A DNA stretch of 64,000 nt from Zunongwangia mangrovi (GCF_900112105.1 NZ_FOKV01000008.1:62001-126000), one strand, 5' to 3'; positions 53,672 to 62,422 are shown, counted from the stretch's first letter. Notes: generated by a model not told the origin, from the letters alone. Numbers and translations: made by a program.

Positions 53672-54160
53672 ATGAAAAAATATGTATTGATTTTGGCCAT
53701 TTTGAACTTGGTTTCTTCTTGTAAGAAAACTTCAGAAAATGAAGGGAGCGAAAATCATTCGAAAGAGGGAATAATTTCTACGGAAGAAAATGCAGCTTCA
53801 GTTGAAGCCGAAAAAACTTCTGAAGAAATTTCAGAATTAATACAAATAAATACACCAAAAGAAGGGGCGGTGATCAAATCTCCGCTCCAACTTTCTGGTA
53901 AAGCAAAAGGATACTGGTTTTTTGAAGCTGATGCGCCGGTAAAATTGTTAGACGAAAATGGAAACTTACTAGCTAAAACTTATATTAAGGCAACAGATGA
54001 CTGGATGACGCGAAATTGGGTGAATTTTGAAGGAAATCTTGAATTTGAAGTTAGGAGTCAGAAAAGTGGATATTTAGTTTTTGAGCGTGCGAATCCTTCA
54101 GGTTTAGAAGAAAATGAAAATCAGTATAAATTTCCAGTTCGTTTTATTCAGCAAGATTAA
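53672..54160 (+). CDS. Gmad2 immunoglobulin-like lipoprotein
   Basis: A 162-residue lipoprotein, 12 nt after the symporter gene. The signal ends in LVSSCKK (Cys about 17); an acidic Glu/Ser-rich spacer runs to about 70. The Gmad2 domain (about 71-160) shows TPKEGAVIKSPLQLSGKAKGYWFFEADAPV (in part), LLDENGNLLAKTY and VRSQKSGYLVFERANPSG. Gmad2 occurs on cell-surface proteins of spore-formers and in Bacteroidota lipoproteins; its ligand is not known. Possibly an accessory of the symporter next door, which is inference from spacing. Confidence 0.8.
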   Translation: MKKYVLILAILNLVSSCKKTSENEGSENHSKEGIISTEENAASVEAEKTSEEISELIQINTPKEGAVIKSPLQLSGKAKGYWFFEADAPVKLLDENGNLLAKTYIKATDDWMTRNWVNFEGNLEFEVRSQKSGYLVFERANPSGLEENENQYKFPVRFIQQD

Positions 54161-54245
54161 TAGTTAATGATGTTTGAGTGTAGAATTAGGTTTCTGTGCT
54201 TCCGTATTAGTTGAAATTAGTTACTTTTAAAGCATAAAATAAAAG

Positions 54246-54986
54246 ATGAAATACCTGCAATTTTTAATTCTGGCTTCCTTTCTAGCGGTGGGATGCAGTA
54301 CCAGTTCAGTAGCAACAAAGTCGGTTGCAGAAACCGAAGAGGAAGAAGATACAACTTCAGAAAATACCAACGGAGAAGCACAATATAGCTATCTCGCACT
54401 TGGAGATTCGTATACGATTGGCGAGAGTGTTGAAGAATCTGAGCGTTGGCCGGTACAACTTACGGAAGAATTGCGTGATCGAGGCTATGCCATGGCGCCT
54501 CCTAAGATCATTGCCAGAACCGGTTGGACTACGGCCGATCTTATTGCCGGCATAAATTCTGAATTAAATGTGCAGCGGGATTTCGACCTGATTTCGATTT
54601 TAATTGGAGTAAATAATCAATATCAAAACAAACCCATCACAGAATACGAAGAAGAACTTCGTGAAATTTTTAGAAAGGCAATAAACCATTCTAAAAAGAT
54701 GGAAGATGGTGTTTTTGCAGTGAGTATTCCAGATTATGGCGTGACGCCTTTTGGTGCTGCCAATCAGGATGAAATTGGTCGCGATATCGATGCTTTTAAC
54801 GAGGTTTTTCGCCGCGTAGCTGAAGAATTTGATGTTAGTTTTTATAATATCACCCCAATTTCTAGAAGAGCTGCAGATAATCCAGATCTTATTGCAGACG
54901 ACGATCTGCATCCTAGTGGTAAGATGTACCGTTTATGGGTAGAACATTTTATGCTGAATGTTGTTGAAAAATTACCACAGGAATAA
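54246..54986 (+). CDS. SGNH/GDSL hydrolase lipoprotein
   Basis: A 246-residue exported lipoprotein with lipobox AVGCSTS (Cys about 17). The SGNH blocks are all present: LALGDSYTIGE (catalytic Ser, about 52-61), the Gly block RTGWTTADL, the Asn block ISILIGVNNQY, and block V DDDLHPSGKMY with catalytic Asp-His (about 218-228). It is likely to cleave ester bonds, for example acetyl groups on glycans or lipids; the substrate cannot be read. It has its own start 86 nt after the Gmad2 gene. Confidence 0.87.
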   Translation: MKYLQFLILASFLAVGCSTSSVATKSVAETEEEEDTTSENTNGEAQYSYLALGDSYTIGESVEESERWPVQLTEELRDRGYAMAPPKIIARTGWTTADLIAGINSELNVQRDFDLISILIGVNNQYQNKPITEYEEELREIFRKAINHSKKMEDGVFAVSIPDYGVTPFGAANQDEIGRDIDAFNEVFRRVAEEFDVSFYNITPISRRAADNPDLIADDDLHPSGKMYRLWVEHFMLNVVEKLPQE

Positions 54987-55050
54987 GGATTTTCGACTTT
55001 TATAGTCTTGATTTTTAAAATCTTAAAAGATTCTTCCTTAACTTTAGAAG

Positions 55051-56328
55051 GTGCGGGAAGAATTTTTACATTATATATGGCAATTCCAGAAGTTTGATAA
55101 AACCGAGCTGAAGACAGCAGCAGGTGAATTGCTTCACATTTACCATCCGGGAACGCACAATCTTGATAGCGGTCCAGATTTTTTCACTTCAAAAATTAAA
55201 ATTGGCGATCAGCTTTGGGCTGGGAATGTTGAGATCCATCTAAAATCTTCAGATTGGTATGCGCACCATCACGAAACAGATTCGGCTTACGATAATGTAA
55301 TTCTTCATGTGGTATGGTATCACGATACAGATATTTTCAGAAAAGATGAAAGTTTAATTCCGTCTTTAGAGCTCAAAGGAAAAATTGATCCTGAAATTCA
55401 TCAAAATTACCTTGAATTATTTTCGAAAGAAAATGAGTGGATCAATTGTGAAAAATACTTTCCTAATTTCGACGATTTTGATATTGAAAGCTGGCTAACA
55501 CGTTTATATTTTGAACGTCTAGAAGAAAAGACAAAACTTATTTTTGATTTACTGAAACAAAGTAAAAATGATTGGGAAGCGACTTTGTTTAAATTACTGG
55601 TTAAAAATTTTGGGCTCAATAAGAATGGAGATTCTTTTTTGGCGCTAGCCAATTCGATCGATTATGAAGTCATTAGGAAATTATCGAATGATCGATTTCA
55701 ATTGGAAGCGGTATTACTTGGCAAGGCTGGTTTGCTAGATGAAGATGTTGAAGAAAACTATTTCAAATCTTTAAAAAATGAATATGAATTTTTGCAGAAG
55801 AAGTTCAGTTTAGGATTACCTATTGAAACCAAACCCGTCTTCTTCAGGTTGCGGCCAGATAATTTTCCTACGATCAGGCTAGCGCAATTGGCTGCTGTTT
55901 TTTCGCGATCGGCTTCGGTCTTTTCGGTAGTCAGTAAAGCAAAATCTAAAAATGAGATCTATGATATATTTTCTGCTGAGGTTTCAGAATTCTGGACAAC
56001 ACATTATAACTTCCGCAGTAATCATAAACCAAAACCAAAGCGGCTTTCAAAATCGTTTATAGATCTTTTAATAATTAATACCATCGTACCCTTGCAGTAT
56101 GCTTTCGCAAAATCTAATCATATCGCAGAAGAATCGTATCTCGACTTAATTACTGAAGTTGGCTTAGAGAAAAATTCTGTAGTGAAGAATTTCTATCAAT
56201 TAAAACCCAAATTGTCTAAAAATGCCATGCATTCTCAATCTCTTCTACAACTAAAACGTTCGTACTGTGATGTAAACAGGTGCTTAAAATGCGCTTTGGG
56301 AGCAAAGTTTATAAAAGGGAAATATTAA
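55051..56328 (+). CDS. DUF2851 family protein
   Basis: A 425-residue conserved Bacteroidota protein of unknown function. Typical family segments are EEFLHYIWQFQKF (3-15), HIYHPGTHNLDSGPDF (about 29-44), WAGNVEIHLKSSDWYAHHH (about 55-73), YDNVILHVVWYHD, and the C-terminal RSYCDVNRCLKCALG with two Cys pairs. The HPG-N-SGPDF and VEIH motifs resemble a nuclease-like active site, but this is only a guess. GTG start at 55051. It lies 13 nt upstream of the PspC gene. Confidence 0.85.
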   Translation: MREEFLHYIWQFQKFDKTELKTAAGELLHIYHPGTHNLDSGPDFFTSKIKIGDQLWAGNVEIHLKSSDWYAHHHETDSAYDNVILHVVWYHDTDIFRKDESLIPSLELKGKIDPEIHQNYLELFSKENEWINCEKYFPNFDDFDIESWLTRLYFERLEEKTKLIFDLLKQSKNDWEATLFKLLVKNFGLNKNGDSFLALANSIDYEVIRKLSNDRFQLEAVLLGKAGLLDEDVEENYFKSLKNEYEFLQKKFSLGLPIETKPVFFRLRPDNFPTIRLAQLAAVFSRSASVFSVVSKAKSKNEIYDIFSAEVSEFWTTHYNFRSNHKPKPKRLSKSFIDLLIINTIVPLQYAFAKSNHIAEESYLDLITEVGLEKNSVVKNFYQLKPKLSKNAMHSQSLLQLKRSYCDVNRCLKCALGAKFIKGKY

Positions 56329-56341
56329 TTATATTTGCGAT

Positions 56342-56572
56342 GTGAAAAGAAAGTTTTACAATCTGCGATACTATTTAGAACGTAATGGATTTTATGTGTC
56401 ATCTCGTCTTGCAGATAAAATAGGGATGCGGGCAAAAAGCGTAAGGTTATTCTTTATTTACGTTACGTTTTTCACATTTGGAATTGGCTTTGCGGTTTAT
56501 TTGACGCTTGCCTTTTGGTTAAAACTTAAAGATCTTGTGTATACCAAAAGAACTTCGGTATTCGATCTTTAG
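56342..56572 (+). CDS. PspC domain protein
   Basis: A 76-residue protein with one PspC domain: an N-terminal amphipathic basic part (KRKFYNLRYYLERNGF), then LADKIGMRAKSVRLFFIYVTFF and a hydrophobic VYLTLAFWLKL helix. PspC proteins regulate membrane stress responses (phage-shock) or act as small membrane partners. GTG start at 56342, 13 nt after DUF2851, so the two are probably co-transcribed. This is the short form, without the larger C-terminal domains often found in Bacteroidota. Confidence 0.8.
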   Translation: MKRKFYNLRYYLERNGFYVSSRLADKIGMRAKSVRLFFIYVTFFTFGIGFAVYLTLAFWLKLKDLVYTKRTSVFDL

Positions 56573-56605
56573 CGCTAATCTTTTAAAAGTTAGGGGGGTA
56601 ATTAA

Positions 56606-56613
56606 TAATTTTG
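56606..56613 (+). promoter_or_regulatory. Candidate -7 box before the second symporter gene
   Basis: TAATTTTG is a perfect TAnnTTTG in the 156-bp gap before the second AGCS gene. It lacks a TTG at the right distance and would give a 110-nt leader. A TTGACA follows at 56635-56640. The promoter is not settled. Confidence 0.3.
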
Positions 56614-56728
56614 TTAAGATTCATTAACAAAACCTTGACATTTTAACGGCCAAAAATTTGAAATAGCCTAATTTTTTAGCATCTTGCTGAGCGGAAAAAA
56701 CAAATCTAAATTAAACACTAATCTGTAT

Positions 56729-58813
56729 ATGAGAAAGTACTTACTTTCAATGTTATTGCTGCTTCCTGTGGCATTACTTCAGGCACAGGATCTAGAAGTA
56801 AAAACAAAAGTCGGAAACCCCACAAATAAAATTAACGACGGATTTATAGACGTTGAAGTAACCGGAGGAACCCCACCTTACACTTATAAATGGTCTGATC
56901 AAGACACCCCACTTAGTTCATCGAAAGCTGAGGGGCTTACAGAAGGTGTACCTTATACGGTACTGGTTCAGGATAGTAATGGTAATACGGCTACTGTTGA
57001 AACCAGAGTAAAGGCAGAAGCAATTACTGAAAAATTTAATGGAACATTTACGCCAGCTGTTGAGGGATTAACAGCTGTTCTTTTTTGGGATCCTTTTGCT
57101 GCTATTGGTATTTACGATCCTATCGTTTATGCTGATGTGAAAAATGTTGAAACTCCGGGTTGGAGTGCAGATGTTCAGGATAAATTCGTATTAAAGAACT
57201 GGCTAATCGAGGAAGGTTCGCATGTAGAAAAAGGCGATCAGATCGCTGTTGTGACTTCTAGTAATAATGGTGATACACCTGTTTACGCTGGTGCATCTGG
57301 TAATTTAAAATATCTTGTTGAAGAGGGAGGTAGTATTTTTGATTACCAAAACTCTGAAGATCTTATCCAAACTGGTGCACACTATTTAGCACAAATAGAA
57401 TATGATGAGCCTGTGATCTTAACGCACCCTAATGGTGATCCACAATCACATCCAATTCCGTTTATCGTAATTTGGTTGGTATTTGGAGCAGCGTTTTTCA
57501 CGGTAAGAATGGGCTTTATTAATATTAGAGGATTTAAGCATTCTTTTGAATTAGCAAGAGGAAAATACGATGATCCTGATGCGCCGGGTACAATTACACA
57601 CTTCCAGGCATTAGCAACTGCGGTTTCTGCAACCGTTGGTTTAGGTAATATTGCTGGTGTGGCAGTAGCGGTTTCACTTGGTGGAGCAGGAGCTACTTTT
57701 TGGATGATCGTTGCTGGTTTACTAGGAATGTCTTCAAAATTCGTAGAATGTACGCTAGGTGTAAAATATAGACATATAAATTCTGAAGGTCGTGTATTTG
57801 GTGGCCCAATGAACTACTTGCGTTACGGTTTGGAAAAGCGTAACATGAAAAGCTTTGGACGTTTTCTTGCAGGATTCTTTGCAATATTAGGCGTTGGTGC
57901 TTCTTTTGGAGGTGGTAACATGTTTCAGGCTAACCAATCTTTCGAGATCCTTTCTGGGCAATTCCCAATGTTAGAAGGAAATGGATTTTGGTTTGGTATC
58001 ATTCTAGCTGTTCTTGTAGGAGTTGTAATTATTGGTGGTATTAATAGTATTGCAAATGTTACGGGTAAAATCGTTCCTGTAATGGCAGCAGTTTATATCG
58101 TAGGTGCTTTTGTGGTTATTGGTATGAACTTCGAAAATATTGGTCCCGCATTCAACGCGATCTGGGATGGAGCATTTAGTCCGTCTGCATTAAAAGGTGG
58201 TGTGATCGGGGTATTGATTGTTGGATTCCAACGAGCGGCATTCTCTAACGAAGCCGGTGTAGGTTCAGCAGCGATCGCGCACAGTGTGGTAAAAACAAAC
58301 AATCCACCTTCTGAAGGTTTCGTAGCTTTATTAGAGCCATTTATCGATACGGTAGTAGTTTGTACACTAACTGCTTTAGTATTGATCTTTACTGGTATGC
58401 ACGAAGTTGAAGGTGTTGGAGGTACTCAGTTAACCTCAGATGCTTTTGCAAGTGTTATCGATTGGTTCCCTTATGTACTTTCTGTAGCGGTATTTTTATT
58501 CGCATTCTCTACAATGATCTCCTGGTCATACTACGGAATGCGTGCATGGACGTTCCTTTTTGGAAAGAGTACAAAATCTGAATTGATCTATAAAGTATTC
58601 TTCTTAGTATTTGTTGTAATTGGAGCTTCTATTAGCCTTGGTGCTGTGTTAGATTTCTCTGATATGATGATTCTATCAATGTCTTTCCCTAACATTATTG
58701 GTCTTTATATAATGAGTGGAGAGGTAAGAGAAGATCTTCGTGAGTACTTTAGAAAATTAAAGGCTGGCGAATTGTTTACAAAAGATGGTAAGCCAAAGAC
58801 GACTATGCAATAA
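56729..58813 (+). CDS. Sodium:alanine symporter (AGCS), second copy with the same N-terminal domains
   Basis: A 694-residue paralogue of the gene at 51572 with the same order: signal peptide (1-20, ending LQAQ), SprB-like repeat ([15 protein letters not shown]), [16 protein letters not shown], barrel [19 protein letters not shown] (about 157-175) and [18 protein letters not shown], then the AGCS core. The ATG at 56729 is chosen since it starts the signal peptide; an in-frame TTG at 56684 is upstream. No lysine lies at the lipoylation site. Its codons look more uniform (GGT, GCT, CGT) than those of copy 1, suggesting higher expression. Confidence 0.88.
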   Translation: MRKYLLSMLLLLPVALLQAQDLEVKTKVGNPTNKINDGFIDVEVTGGTPPYTYKWSDQDTPLSSSKAEGLTEGVPYTVLVQDSNGNTATVETRVKAEAITEKFNGTFTPAVEGLTAVLFWDPFAAIGIYDPIVYADVKNVETPGWSADVQDKFVLKNWLIEEGSHVEKGDQIAVVTSSNNGDTPVYAGASGNLKYLVEEGGSIFDYQNSEDLIQTGAHYLAQIEYDEPVILTHPNGDPQSHPIPFIVIWLVFGAAFFTVRMGFINIRGFKHSFELARGKYDDPDAPGTITHFQALATAVSATVGLGNIAGVAVAVSLGGAGATFWMIVAGLLGMSSKFVECTLGVKYRHINSEGRVFGGPMNYLRYGLEKRNMKSFGRFLAGFFAILGVGASFGGGNMFQANQSFEILSGQFPMLEGNGFWFGIILAVLVGVVIIGGINSIANVTGKIVPVMAAVYIVGAFVVIGMNFENIGPAFNAIWDGAFSPSALKGGVIGVLIVGFQRAAFSNEAGVGSAAIAHSVVKTNNPPSEGFVALLEPFIDTVVVCTLTALVLIFTGMHEVEGVGGTQLTSDAFASVIDWFPYVLSVAVFLFAFSTMISWSYYGMRAWTFLFGKSTKSELIYKVFFLVFVVIGASISLGAVLDFSDMMILSMSFPNIIGLYIMSGEVREDLREYFRKLKAGELFTKDGKPKTTMQ

Positions 58814-58840
58814 AAGTGTAGTCTAAACATAGACATATAT

Positions 58841-59695
58841 ATGAAATACTGGAAATCCCATTTCGTTTTCAATAAAAGTGAACGGAATGGGATTTTTCTT
58901 TTAATCGCACTTATCGTTATTCTTCAGATTCTTTATTTTAGCTATCCTTTTTTTATTGCTGAAGAAAATACTTCAGAAGAAACTAAGGCTGAAATTTTAC
59001 AATTTCAGCATAAATTAGATAGTTTACAGAAAGCTAGTTCTAAAAAGGATACGATTTATCCATTCAACCCTAATTATCTTACCGATTACAAGGCTTATCG
59101 GCTGGGGATGACGGTAAAAGAGATCGATCGCCTGTTAGAATTTCGTTCTTCTGGCAAATGGATTAATTCTGCTGCAGATTTTCAAACTGTAACAGGTGTT
59201 TCAGATTCTTTACTATTGCAGTTGTCACCATATTTTAAATTTCCTGAATGGGTTACTAAAAATAATACTTCAAATTCTACAAAACCGGCACCTATTTTAA
59301 AATTCGATCTTAATTCGGTTTCTGTACAGCAACTTCAGAAAATAAAAGGAATAGGCGAGGTGCTGTCTAATCGAATTGTAAGATACAGATCGAGTATTGG
59401 TGGTTATCGAAGTTTAATTCAGCTAAAAGATGTTTATGGACTTTCGGATGAAGTGCGCAAAGAGCTTTCAAAACATCTAAAAGCTATTCCAGACCATTTT
59501 GATCGAAAAAATATTAATGAAATCGGCGTTTTAGAACTTTCTGAGCTACCATATTTTAATTATGAATTGGCGAAAGCAGTTATAAATTATAGAACTCTGC
59601 ACGAAGGAATAGATTCAATTGAAGTTTTATCAAAAATCGATGATTTTCCTATAACTAAATTTGATAGAATTCAATTATATTTAAGTTTTAATTGA
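58841..59695 (+). CDS. Helix-hairpin-helix (ComEA-like) membrane-anchored protein
   Basis: A 284-residue protein with one N-terminal membrane helix (FLLIALIVILQILYFSYPFFI, about 19-39, part quoted), a coil, and three HhH-type units: about 82-125 (YKAYRLGMTVKEIDRLLEFR), about 151-207 (DLNSVSVQQLQKIKGIGEVLSNRIVRYR, partly quoted; the best, with GIGEVL), and a degenerate one near 220-280. HhH proteins bind DNA backbone without sequence specificity; ComEA relatives take up DNA, but many Bacteroidota members have no known function. Starts 27 nt after the second symporter. Confidence 0.8.
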   Translation: MKYWKSHFVFNKSERNGIFLLIALIVILQILYFSYPFFIAEENTSEETKAEILQFQHKLDSLQKASSKKDTIYPFNPNYLTDYKAYRLGMTVKEIDRLLEFRSSGKWINSAADFQTVTGVSDSLLLQLSPYFKFPEWVTKNNTSNSTKPAPILKFDLNSVSVQQLQKIKGIGEVLSNRIVRYRSSIGGYRSLIQLKDVYGLSDEVRKELSKHLKAIPDHFDRKNINEIGVLELSELPYFNYELAKAVINYRTLHEGIDSIEVLSKIDDFPITKFDRIQLYLSFN

Positions 59696-59696
59696 T

Positions 59697-59814
59697 ATAT
59701 TGTAAAAAAATACTATATTCTTAATTTTAAGTTCATTTTATAAGGTAAATCTAAAAATGAATTTAATTTAGCGGTATTTTTTATCGAAATAGATCGACTA
59801 TTTTTTTACAATAT
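59697..59814. mobile_element. MITE-like element with 16-bp perfect terminal inverted repeats
   Basis: ATATTGTAAAAAAATA (59697-59712) is exactly inverted at 59799-59814. Nested inside is a second, imperfect inverted pair (about 59727-59740 with 59752-59766), so most of the 118 bp could fold into one long hairpin. It has no coding capacity and fills nearly all of the gap. No clear target-site duplication is seen, so an operator or 3' structure is an alternative. Confidence 0.5.
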
Positions 59815-59823
59815 TAAGATTAA

Positions 59824-61008
59824 ATGAATTCCATGTATTTTACTGAAGAGCATGCTCTATTCAGAGAGAGTTTTAAAGAGTTTTTACAAAAGGAAGTTGT
59901 TCCGCACATCGACAAATGGGAAGAAACGGGAACAATAGACCGTTTTATTTGGGAGAAATTTGGCGAGATGGGCTATTTTGGCTTGTATCAACCAGAAGAA
60001 TATGGCGGCTTAAATCTTGATATTTTCTATACCATAATATTCCTGGAAGAATTACAAAAGATAAACTCTGGTGGTTTTGCTGCGGCTATGTGGGCTCATG
60101 CTTATCTAGCAATGACACATGTGAAAATAGAAGCAAGCGAAGCGCTGAAAGAAAAGTACCTAACGCCAAGTATTAATGGAGAAATGATTGGAGCGCTATG
60201 TGTTAGCGAACCATTTGGTGGATCTGATGTTGCAGGAATGCGAACCACGGCAGAAAAAAAAGGTGATACCTATATAATAAACGGTTCTAAAACATTTATC
60301 ACCAACGGAGTTTATGCAGATTACCTGGTAGTAGCGGCAAAAACCAGTCCCGAGCTAAAGAGTAAAGGGATGAGCATCTTTATTGTAGATAGAAATGCTA
60401 AAGGAGTGTCAGCCTCTAAATTGAATAAGCTAGGATGGCGTGCTTCAGATACCGGAGAAATTGCTTTTGATAATGTTGAAGTTCCAGCAGATCATTTATT
60501 AGGAGAAGAGAATAAAGGTTTCTCTTATATTATGCAGCATTTCGCTATGGAGCGTTTAATTATGGGAGTGAATGCTCATGCGAGAGCCGAGTTTGCCTTA
60601 GATTACGCGATAAACTATATGAGCGAGCGAGAGGCTTTTGGTAAAAAAATAAACGAGTTCCAGGCCTTACGACACAAAATTGCCGATATGATGAGTGAAG
60701 TGACAGTGATTAAGGAGTTTAATTATGCTACGGCTTATAAGCTTGGAAAAGGTGAGTATCCTGTTAAGGAAGCCAGTATGTCGAAACTTCTAAGTACAAA
60801 GATCGCTGACGAGGTGATCTACGGAAGTTTACAAATGTTAGGAGGGTACGGTTATATGGAAGATTACCCACTTGCCAGGATGTTTAGAGACAGCCGACTA
60901 GGCCCAATAGGTGGCGGCACCTCTGAAATTTTGCGAGAAATTATCGCCAAAATGGTAATCGATAAAAAGGAATATAAAGCGCCGGTCAAAGAAGTTTTTA
61001 AATCTTAG
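59824..61008 (+). CDS. Acyl-CoA dehydrogenase
   Basis: FAD-dependent enzyme that oxidises an acyl-CoA at C2-C3. The 394 residues contain GALCVSEPFGGSDVAGM (about 129-145) and the second signature around QMLGGYGYMEDYPLARMFRDSRL (about 337-359, quoted in part). YGSLQMLGGYG and RDSRLGPIGGGTSEI bind FAD/substrate; the catalytic Glu could be the one in GGTSEI, as in medium/short-chain enzymes. The substrate may be a branched- or straight-chain CoA. It stands alone, with the inverted-repeat element before it and a duplicated scrap of its 3' end behind it. Confidence 0.93.
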   Translation: MNSMYFTEEHALFRESFKEFLQKEVVPHIDKWEETGTIDRFIWEKFGEMGYFGLYQPEEYGGLNLDIFYTIIFLEELQKINSGGFAAAMWAHAYLAMTHVKIEASEALKEKYLTPSINGEMIGALCVSEPFGGSDVAGMRTTAEKKGDTYIINGSKTFITNGVYADYLVVAAKTSPELKSKGMSIFIVDRNAKGVSASKLNKLGWRASDTGEIAFDNVEVPADHLLGEENKGFSYIMQHFAMERLIMGVNAHARAEFALDYAINYMSEREAFGKKINEFQALRHKIADMMSEVTVIKEFNYATAYKLGKGEYPVKEASMSKLLSTKIADEVIYGSLQMLGGYGYMEDYPLARMFRDSRLGPIGGGTSEILREIIAKMVIDKKEYKAPVKEVFKS

Positions 61009-61034
61009 GGTATTTTGGCGAAAATAATCTCAAG

Positions 61035-61106
61035 ATTATCGCCAAAATGGTGATTGATAAAAAAGAATATAAGGCACCTGTAAAAGAAGTTTTTAAAAAA
61101 GTTTAG
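61035..61106 (+). pseudogene. Duplicated 3' remnant of the acyl-CoA dehydrogenase gene
   Basis: The codons for IIAKMVIDKKEYKAPVKEVF reappear 95 nt downstream of the intact copy (60940-61008), with synonymous third-base changes and a new ending, FKKV plus TAG. Nothing upstream of it is a complete gene, so it is the tail of a second copy left by tandem duplication and deletion. Confidence 0.88.
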
Positions 61107-61124
61107 AATAAAATAAAATATTAG

Positions 61125-61154
61125 TTGGTTGTAAGGAAATAAGGAGTATATTTG
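61125..61154 (+). promoter_or_regulatory. Consensus promoter of rpsU
   Basis: TTG (61125-61127), exactly 19 nt, then TATATTTG (61147-61154). This is the best match to the Bacteroidota primary promoter in the window. The transcript would start near 61159, leaving a leader of about 28 nt that contains the Shine-Dalgarno. Confidence 0.85.
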
Positions 61155-61171
61155 CAGCCTAATTTTCAAAG

Positions 61172-61180
61172 AAAGGAGGT
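61172..61180 (+). promoter_or_regulatory. Full-length Shine-Dalgarno of rpsU
   Basis: AAAGGAGGT ends 6 nt before the ATG at 61187. Such a site is exceptional in this window, where no other gene has a complete one. In Flavobacterium, bS21 covers the anti-SD of 16S rRNA, so a strong SD on its own mRNA fits autoregulation. Confidence 0.85.
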
Positions 61181-61186
61181 GGATCT

Positions 61187-61381
61187 ATGTTAATAATACC
61201 AGTAAAAGACGGAGAGAACATTGATAGAGCGCTTAAGCGTTTTAAGCGTAAATTCGATAAAACAGGAACAATGCGTCAGCTAAGAAGTCGTCAGCATTTC
61301 ACAAAGCCGTCTGTAGAACGTAGGGCGCAAGTGCAAAAAGCGCAGTATATTCAGCACCTTAGAGATCAGGAAGATATTTAG
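61187..61381 (+). CDS. rpsU: 30S ribosomal protein bS21
   Basis: A 64-residue basic protein of the small ribosomal subunit. MLIIPVKDGENIDRALKRFKRKF (first part quoted) and the Arg/Lys-rich helix to residue 57 match bS21. In Bacteroidota, bS21 with bS18 and bS6 sequesters the 3' tail of 16S rRNA, so most mRNAs do without SD pairing. The gene has a consensus promoter and a perfect SD. The inverted repeat at 61447-61490 may end its transcript. Confidence 0.97.
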   Translation: MLIIPVKDGENIDRALKRFKRKFDKTGTMRQLRSRQHFTKPSVERRAQVQKAQYIQHLRDQEDI

Positions 61382-61446
61382 TATTTCCTTTCTTTTTTAA
61401 GATCGAATATATTCAGAGAAGCCCTGCTCCTTTGGTAAAAAAATAT

Positions 61447-61490
61447 AACTGTTGATAGATAAAGTTTTATAACTTTGTTTGTCAACAGTT
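61447..61490 (+). promoter_or_regulatory. Inverted repeat enclosing the -7 box of the xer gene, followed by a T-run
   Basis: AACTGTTGA (61447-61455) is exactly inverted as TCAACAGTT (61482-61490), then six or more T. TAACTTTG at 61470-61477 is a perfect -7 box inside the 26-nt loop. The arms could act as a terminator for rpsU, an operator for the recombinase gene, or both. Confidence 0.5.
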
Positions 61491-61495
61491 TTTTT

Positions 61496-62389
61496 ATGTC
61501 TGTACTTCAGTTTAAAGATTATCTTCAATTAGAGAGAAACTACTCTCTTCATACCATTAAGGCTTATGAAGCAGATATAGTTTCTTTTCAGGAATATCTT
61601 TTATTGGAGTTTGAAGTTTCTAATCTAAAAGAAGTTAATTATTCTCAAGTACGCAATTGGATTGTTAGTCTCTCAGAAAATAATATTTCTAATAGAAGTA
61701 TTAATCGTAAAATTTCTTCACTAAAATCTTATTATTATTTTTTGCAGAAAGTGGGGGAGCTTTCAATTTCACCTTTGCAGAAGCATAAGCCTTTAAAAAT
61801 GGCGAAGAAGGTTCAGGTTCCTTTTTCAGAAAAAGAAGTTTTAGAGGTGTTAAAAAATATCGATACAAGTAGTTTAGAAGGTTTAAGAGATAAGGCTATT
61901 ATAGAGCTGTTTTATTCTACTGGTTTAAGGCGCATAGAGCTAATTAATCTAAAGCTTAGTGATCTTGATCTAAAAAAGGCTACGATCAAAGTCCTTGGTA
62001 AAAGAAATAAAGAAAGATATCTTCCGTTATTGATAAGTGTAACGAAGACGATTGAGTTGTACTTAAATGAGCGAAGTGGCGCTATACCTAAGGCTTCAGG
62101 ATTTTCTTACTTATTCGTATCTTCAAGGGGAGATAAAATGAGTGAAAGTCTTGTTTATAGGATTATAAATACCTATTTTAGTAAGGCGTCGGTTAAGTTA
62201 AAGAAAAGTCCTCATATATTACGACATTCCTTCGCGACGCACTTATTGAATGAAGGAGCTAACTTAAATGCGGTAAAAGAGCTATTGGGGCATTCCAGTC
62301 TTGCAGCAACCCAGGTTTACACGCATAATAGTATAGCAGAGCTAAAAAATATTCATAAAAATGCTCATCCTCGTAACAATAAGAACTAG
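61496..62389 (+). CDS. xerC: Tyrosine recombinase XerC/XerD
   Basis: Site-specific recombinase of 297 residues, the usual Xer length. N-terminal SAM-like domain (LQLERNYSLHTIKAYEADI), then the catalytic set: Arg in STGLRRIEL, Lys in KVLGKRNKER, HILRHSFATHLL (His-x-x-Arg), LGHSSLAATQVYTH with the nucleophile Tyr. ATG at 61496 is preferred over an in-frame TTG 21 nt upstream, which lies inside the -7 box. The compact Xer form and housekeeping neighbours argue for chromosome dimer resolution rather than a phage integrase. XerC and XerD cannot be told apart safely. Confidence 0.9.
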   Translation: MSVLQFKDYLQLERNYSLHTIKAYEADIVSFQEYLLLEFEVSNLKEVNYSQVRNWIVSLSENNISNRSINRKISSLKSYYYFLQKVGELSISPLQKHKPLKMAKKVQVPFSEKEVLEVLKNIDTSSLEGLRDKAIIELFYSTGLRRIELINLKLSDLDLKKATIKVLGKRNKERYLPLLISVTKTIELYLNERSGAIPKASGFSYLFVSSRGDKMSESLVYRIINTYFSKASVKLKKSPHILRHSFATHLLNEGANLNAVKELLGHSSLAATQVYTHNSIAELKNIHKNAHPRNNKN

Positions 62390-62422
62390 CTAAACCTTTT
62401 GTTTAATTAAATTTTTGATGTT

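Noticed and set aside
61496-62389. Phage or island integrase next to the tRNA cluster
   Set aside because: The gene has the compact Xer length, housekeeping neighbours, and no duplicated tRNA 3' end or attachment site was found.
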